Positions 61,480-64,000 of a stretch of 64,000 nt of DNA are shown here, one piece after another (position 1 is the first letter of the stretch; every line of letters begins with the position of its first letter). The stretch is from Olsenella massiliensis (GTDB taxonomy: Bacteria; Actinomycetota; Coriobacteriia; Coriobacteriales; Atopobiaceae): assembly GCF_001457795.1 (NCBI RefSeq), contig NZ_LN898211.1:186001-250000 (forward strand). The letters are read 5' to 3'. The position numbers were made by a program, and so were the translations under genes. The notes beneath the pieces were generated by a model. The model had not been told where the DNA came from, searched no databases, and was given only the letters and a program-made list of their open reading frames with translations.

Positions 61480-62277
61480 CTACTCGTTTTCGACGATTTG
61501 TATATAGACGGCGGAGAGCAATGTGAAGACATATGCCTGAATGACGCCGACAAGAATTTCCACCAGGTAGATGATGATGAGCAGCACGACCCAGAACGCC
61601 GAGGCCCCGACATAGCCAAGCGCGACCAGCGAGAACTCCTGAAGGAGGGGCTCGACGAAGAGGGTGGCCAGGATGGCGAAGGTTCCCATGACGACATGGC
61701 CGGCGAACATGTTGCAGAAGAGTCGCACGGCCAGGGTGACGAGGCGCAAGAAGGTGGAGACGAGCTCGATCACCCACACCAGCAGGTTCATGGGAAAGGC
61801 GACGCCCTTGGGCGCGAGGCTCTTGATGTAGCCTGCGACCCCCATGCGCCTGCATCCCAGGACGACGAAGTAGGCGAAGGAGCAGAGCGCGAGCGCCGCG
61901 GTCACGCCGATGGTGCCCGTGCCAGGATGGCAGCCGGGAATGACGCCCACGATGCTGTTGCTGACAATGAAGAAGAAGAGCGCCGCCAGAAAGGGAAAGT
62001 GCTTCTTCCACGTCTCTCCCAGGATGGACTCGCACAAATCATCACGAACGAACTCGACGACAAGCTCCATGCCGTTCACGAAGATTCCCTGTGGGACGAG
62101 GCTCTTTGCCTGCATCTTCTTGAACAGGAACACGGTGATGACAAGCAGCGCCAGCGCGACGCACATCCAAAAGATGTAGTTGGTCAGGCCGACGGTGGTG
62201 TCTCCGACGACCGTCTGAGTCATGAAGCCGTCGAGCAGCTCTTCCATTTCGCCTGAGAGCTTGTCAAGCGGGTTCAC
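61480..62277 (-). CDS. atpB: Fo ATP synthase a subunit
   Basis: This 265-residue membrane subunit forms the proton half-channels at the c ring. The essential arginine is in VSTFLRLVTLAVRLFCNMFAGHVV (about residues 173-196; LRL and VRLFCNM are signature segments). VGVIPGCHPGTGTIGVTAAL is the conserved loop before helix 3, and AYVFTLLSAVYIQ is the last helix. The GTG start at 62277 has AGGGAG about 11 bases upstream. It follows the AtpI-like gene by about 110 bp, within which no other gene is seen. Confidence 0.96.
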   Translation of the reverse strand: MNPLDKLSGEMEELLDGFMTQTVVGDTTVGLTNYIFWMCVALALLVITVFLFKKMQAKSLVPQGIFVNGMELVVEFVRDDLCESILGETWKKHFPFLAALFFFIVSNSIVGVIPGCHPGTGTIGVTAALALCSFAYFVVLGCRRMGVAGYIKSLAPKGVAFPMNLLVWVIELVSTFLRLVTLAVRLFCNMFAGHVVMGTFAILATLFVEPLLQEFSLVALGYVGASAFWVVLLIIIYLVEILVGVIQAYVFTLLSAVYIQIVENE

Positions 62278-62389
62278 TAGAAATCATCTCCCTCTAACGC
62301 CGTCAGTAGCTCATGCGTACCGGCGGGCGCAGTCCACTGTTGCCCTTAGCATCATACGGCTGCCACCCCCGCGGGCGCACACGAATCCC

Positions 62390-62704
62390 CTATGCGTCTT
62401 CATCGCAAATGGTAGCGCTTACAAAAAGAAAAGCTAGCAAATTCGAGACGGCCGTCGCGACGCCAAAAGGGACAACCCCTGCCCTCTGCCAGAGAAACAC
62501 CAGGTACACACCTGTTTGCATCAGGAGGAACAAGGCGAGGGTCATGGCGAGAAGAACACCGATCCCGCCCGCGCGCCTCGCCAGAATCACTCGTCTAAGT
62601 ACGAAAATCACAGGTAGGGCACACAAAACGCCAAACAGGGCACCACCTGCGACAAAACACAAAGACAACACGCACCCCCCATGAACTCGTCTCCCGAAGC
62701 GCAC
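62390..62704 (-). CDS. Small AtpI/UncI-like membrane protein, first gene of the atp operon
   Basis: This 104-residue hydrophobic protein has three to four predicted helices (LSLCFVAGGALFGVLCALPV, FVLRRVILARRAGGIGVLLA, LALFLLMQTGVYLVFLWQRA, VATAVSNLLAFLFVSATICD). Sequence identity to the known AtpI family is not obvious, but the position just upstream of atpB on the same strand and the size and topology fit the atpI slot. AtpI proteins assist c-ring assembly or Mg2+ uptake. The start ATG at 62704 lacks a strong ribosome site. Confidence 0.6.
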   Translation of the reverse strand: MRFGRRVHGGCVLSLCFVAGGALFGVLCALPVIFVLRRVILARRAGGIGVLLAMTLALFLLMQTGVYLVFLWQRAGVVPFGVATAVSNLLAFLFVSATICDEDA

Positions 62705-62889
62705 GCATTATTCATGTTAGCCAAGTTTGGCGGCTTGTGCCCTTCCGCGGAACGCATGGCTCCCTGCTGAAGGGAGTCAGGAGCATCGATCCTGCTGGGC
62801 GGGGCGCAACGTCAGGGCCTCGTCCCGGCGACCTGGAAGGGCGTGCGCCCGTGGCGGTCAGACGCGGGTCCTTTAGGAATTCGGGGGGC

Positions 62890-62917
62890 GCGGGCCCCGC
62901 CAGACGGCGGGGCCCGC
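62890..62917. terminator. 12-bp perfect hairpin downstream of the amidohydrolase gene
   Basis: GCGGGCCCCGCC (62890-62901) pairs perfectly with GGCGGGGCCCGC (62906-62917) over a 4-nt loop, 20 bp past the stop of the minus-strand amidohydrolase. No T-tract follows on the minus strand. Confidence 0.75.
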
Positions 62918-62936
62918 AGGGGGGATGGGGGTCTGC

Positions 62937-64000
62937 TTACTCGGCCAGCGGGGAGTAGATGTCGTACCCGTCGACCTTCTGGCGGGCGATGTCGCCCTCC
63001 TTCATGATGAGCTCCATGTTGTCCACGGTGAGATCATGGATGTTGCTCGCGACGTCGCCGTTGACGACGATGAGGTCTGCGAGCTTGCCCTCCTCGAGCG
63101 AGCCGAACTCCTGCTCCTTGTGGACCATCTTCGCGCCGTTGATGGTGGCAGCCTTGATGGTGTCCATGATGGAGATGCCCGCCTTGTCAACGAAGTCGTA
63201 CATCTCGTCGATGGTGACGTAGCCGTAGGGGGTGGCGTTGGCGAAGCAGTCGGAGCCGGTGGTGATGGTGACGCCCATCTCGTTTGCCTTGCGCAGGTTT
63301 GCGTAGGTGCGCTGGAGCTCCTTCTCGGTGACCGTGTCGCCCTCGAACTGGTCGAGGACGGGCGAGTACTCGGGCGGATACGTGGCGTACCAGATGGGCA
63401 GGAAGCCGATCGTGGGCGTGAAGAAGGTCCCCTGCTCGGCCATGAGGTCCATGGTCTTCTCGTCAAGCTCGAAGCCGTGAATCATCTGCTCGCAGCCGAA
63501 GCGCACGGAGTCGTAGGCGGCGGACACCGAGTTGTAGGAGTGGGACCACAGAGGGATGCCCGTCTCCTTGCACTCGTCGGCGACGGCCTTGATCTCCTCG
63601 GTGCTCATGAGCTGCTTGCGACCGGAGTCCCAGCGCCAGATACCGCCGCCGGTAGCCCAGATCTTGATGGCGTCGGGGTTCTCGCGCAGGCGAAGGCGGA
63701 CGGCGTGACGCAGCGCCCAGGGACCATCCACCTGGTCGCCCCAGGGGTGGCTGTTCTTGGAGATCTCGGGCGGAAGCTTGTGGGAGTCGCCATGGCCCGC
63801 CGTGCGGCAGAAGCCCAGGCCCGTCGCAAAGATGCGAGGCCCGCGGAACTCGCCCATGTTAATCAGGTCGCGGATGGCGATGCCGTTACGACCGATCTCG
63901 CACACGGTCGTGAGACCGTGCATGAGGCACTGGTATGACTGCTTGACGGCCTCGGCCTGCTTCTGGGCCACGCTCTCGATGACCCAGTCGTTGTCGTCGT
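62937..64000 (-). CDS. Metal-dependent amidohydrolase (imidazolonepropionase-like), 5' end beyond window
   Basis: This is the C-terminal 354 or so residues of an amidohydrolase-superfamily protein; the frame stays open past the GTG at 63971 to the window edge. TIM-barrel metal-site elements are visible: the second His set in GIPLWSHSYNSVSAAYDSVR, H in CEQMIHGFELDEKTMDLMAE, the TGSDCFANATPYG aspartate, and the C-terminal composite beta domain GSLEEGKLADLIVVNGDVAS typical of prolidase/imidazolonepropionase-like enzymes. The N-terminal HxH motif is outside the window. The substrate is unknown; the neighbouring atp operon gives no clue. A perfect hairpin follows the stop. Confidence 0.92.
   Translation of the reverse strand, partial: DDNDWVIESVAQKQAEAVKQSYQCLMHGLTTVCEIGRNGIAIRDLINMGEFRGPRIFATGLGFCRTAGHGDSHKLPPEISKNSHPWGDQVDGPWALRHAVRLRLRENPDAIKIWATGGGIWRWDSGRKQLMSTEEIKAVADECKETGIPLWSHSYNSVSAAYDSVRFGCEQMIHGFELDEKTMDLMAEQGTFFTPTIGFLPIWYATYPPEYSPVLDQFEGDTVTEKELQRTYANLRKANEMGVTITTGSDCFANATPYGYVTIDEMYDFVDKAGISIMDTIKAATINGAKMVHKEQEFGSLEEGKLADLIVVNGDVASNIHDLTVDNMELIMKEGDIARQKVDGYDIYSPLAE

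Overview
The window is GC-rich DNA from a Gram-positive, high-GC fermenter, most likely class Coriobacteriia (Olsenella/Atopobiaceae type). This is inferred from gene content: phosphoketolase, a DUF3793-flavodoxin pair, an EFR1-type flavodoxin/ferredoxin fusion, an archaeal-like type IA topoisomerase, luxS-mtnN, and Tat-type lipoprotein binding proteins beside a minimal TatA/TatC pair. No rRNA, tRNA, CRISPR array, transposase or prophage gene was seen.

Layout. 0-5.6 kb: the end of an FGGY sugar kinase, two LacI-family regulators and phosphoketolase (xfp), with a 16-bp palindromic operator candidate between the second regulator and xfp. 5.7-10.9 kb: an orphan amino-acid ABC permease plus binding protein, then an outward-facing MacB/FtsX-type ABC pair. 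11.0-16.6 kb: a tight three-gene operon of a TerB-N/TerB-C protein, a BrxD-like P-loop ATPase and an Lhr/BrxHI-like helicase. This is the best candidate for an uncharacterised defence or stress system. 17-28 kb: DUF3793-flavodoxin, gpmA, a GH30 glycosidase, an EFR1 ferredoxin, an M16C peptidase, an EamA exporter, a UspA protein and uppP. 28-32 kb: a complete glutamate-type ABC importer flanked by several kinds of repeat. 32-40 kb: a secreted coiled-coil cell-wall protein, a CDF metal exporter, a 2-hydroxyacid dehydrogenase, a pcrA-type helicase, and a small ribbon-helix-helix protein next to an SPFH membrane protein. 40-50 kb: an MscS channel, luxS and mtnN (activated methyl cycle), a DegV protein, nhaA, an aminotransferase, then TPR-STAS-TatA-TatC. 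50-64 kb: topA, a pgm fragment, galU, a DtxR-family regulator, murA, the complete F1Fo ATP synthase operon (atpI-like, B, E, F, H, A, G, D, C) and a partial amidohydrolase.

Sequence integrity needs attention. At 37734-37752 there is an exact 19-bp Tn5/Nextera mosaic end inside the helicase gene, followed by 55 bp that is 47/55 identical to the end of the dehydrogenase gene at 34866-34920. The helicase frame breaks there and again near its N-terminus. Near 52318, topA loses its last zinc ribbon and meets, head-to-head, a phosphoglucomutase gene that stops after about 65 codons. Both look like assembly or library joins rather than biology, so gene order across these two points should not be trusted.

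Functionally the window describes a sugar fermenter. Pentoses enter the phosphoketolase pathway under LacI control, amino acids are imported by Tat-exported lipoproteins, the F1Fo ATPase (proton-type c subunit) and NhaA manage ion gradients, and murA, uppP and galU/pgm supply envelope precursors.
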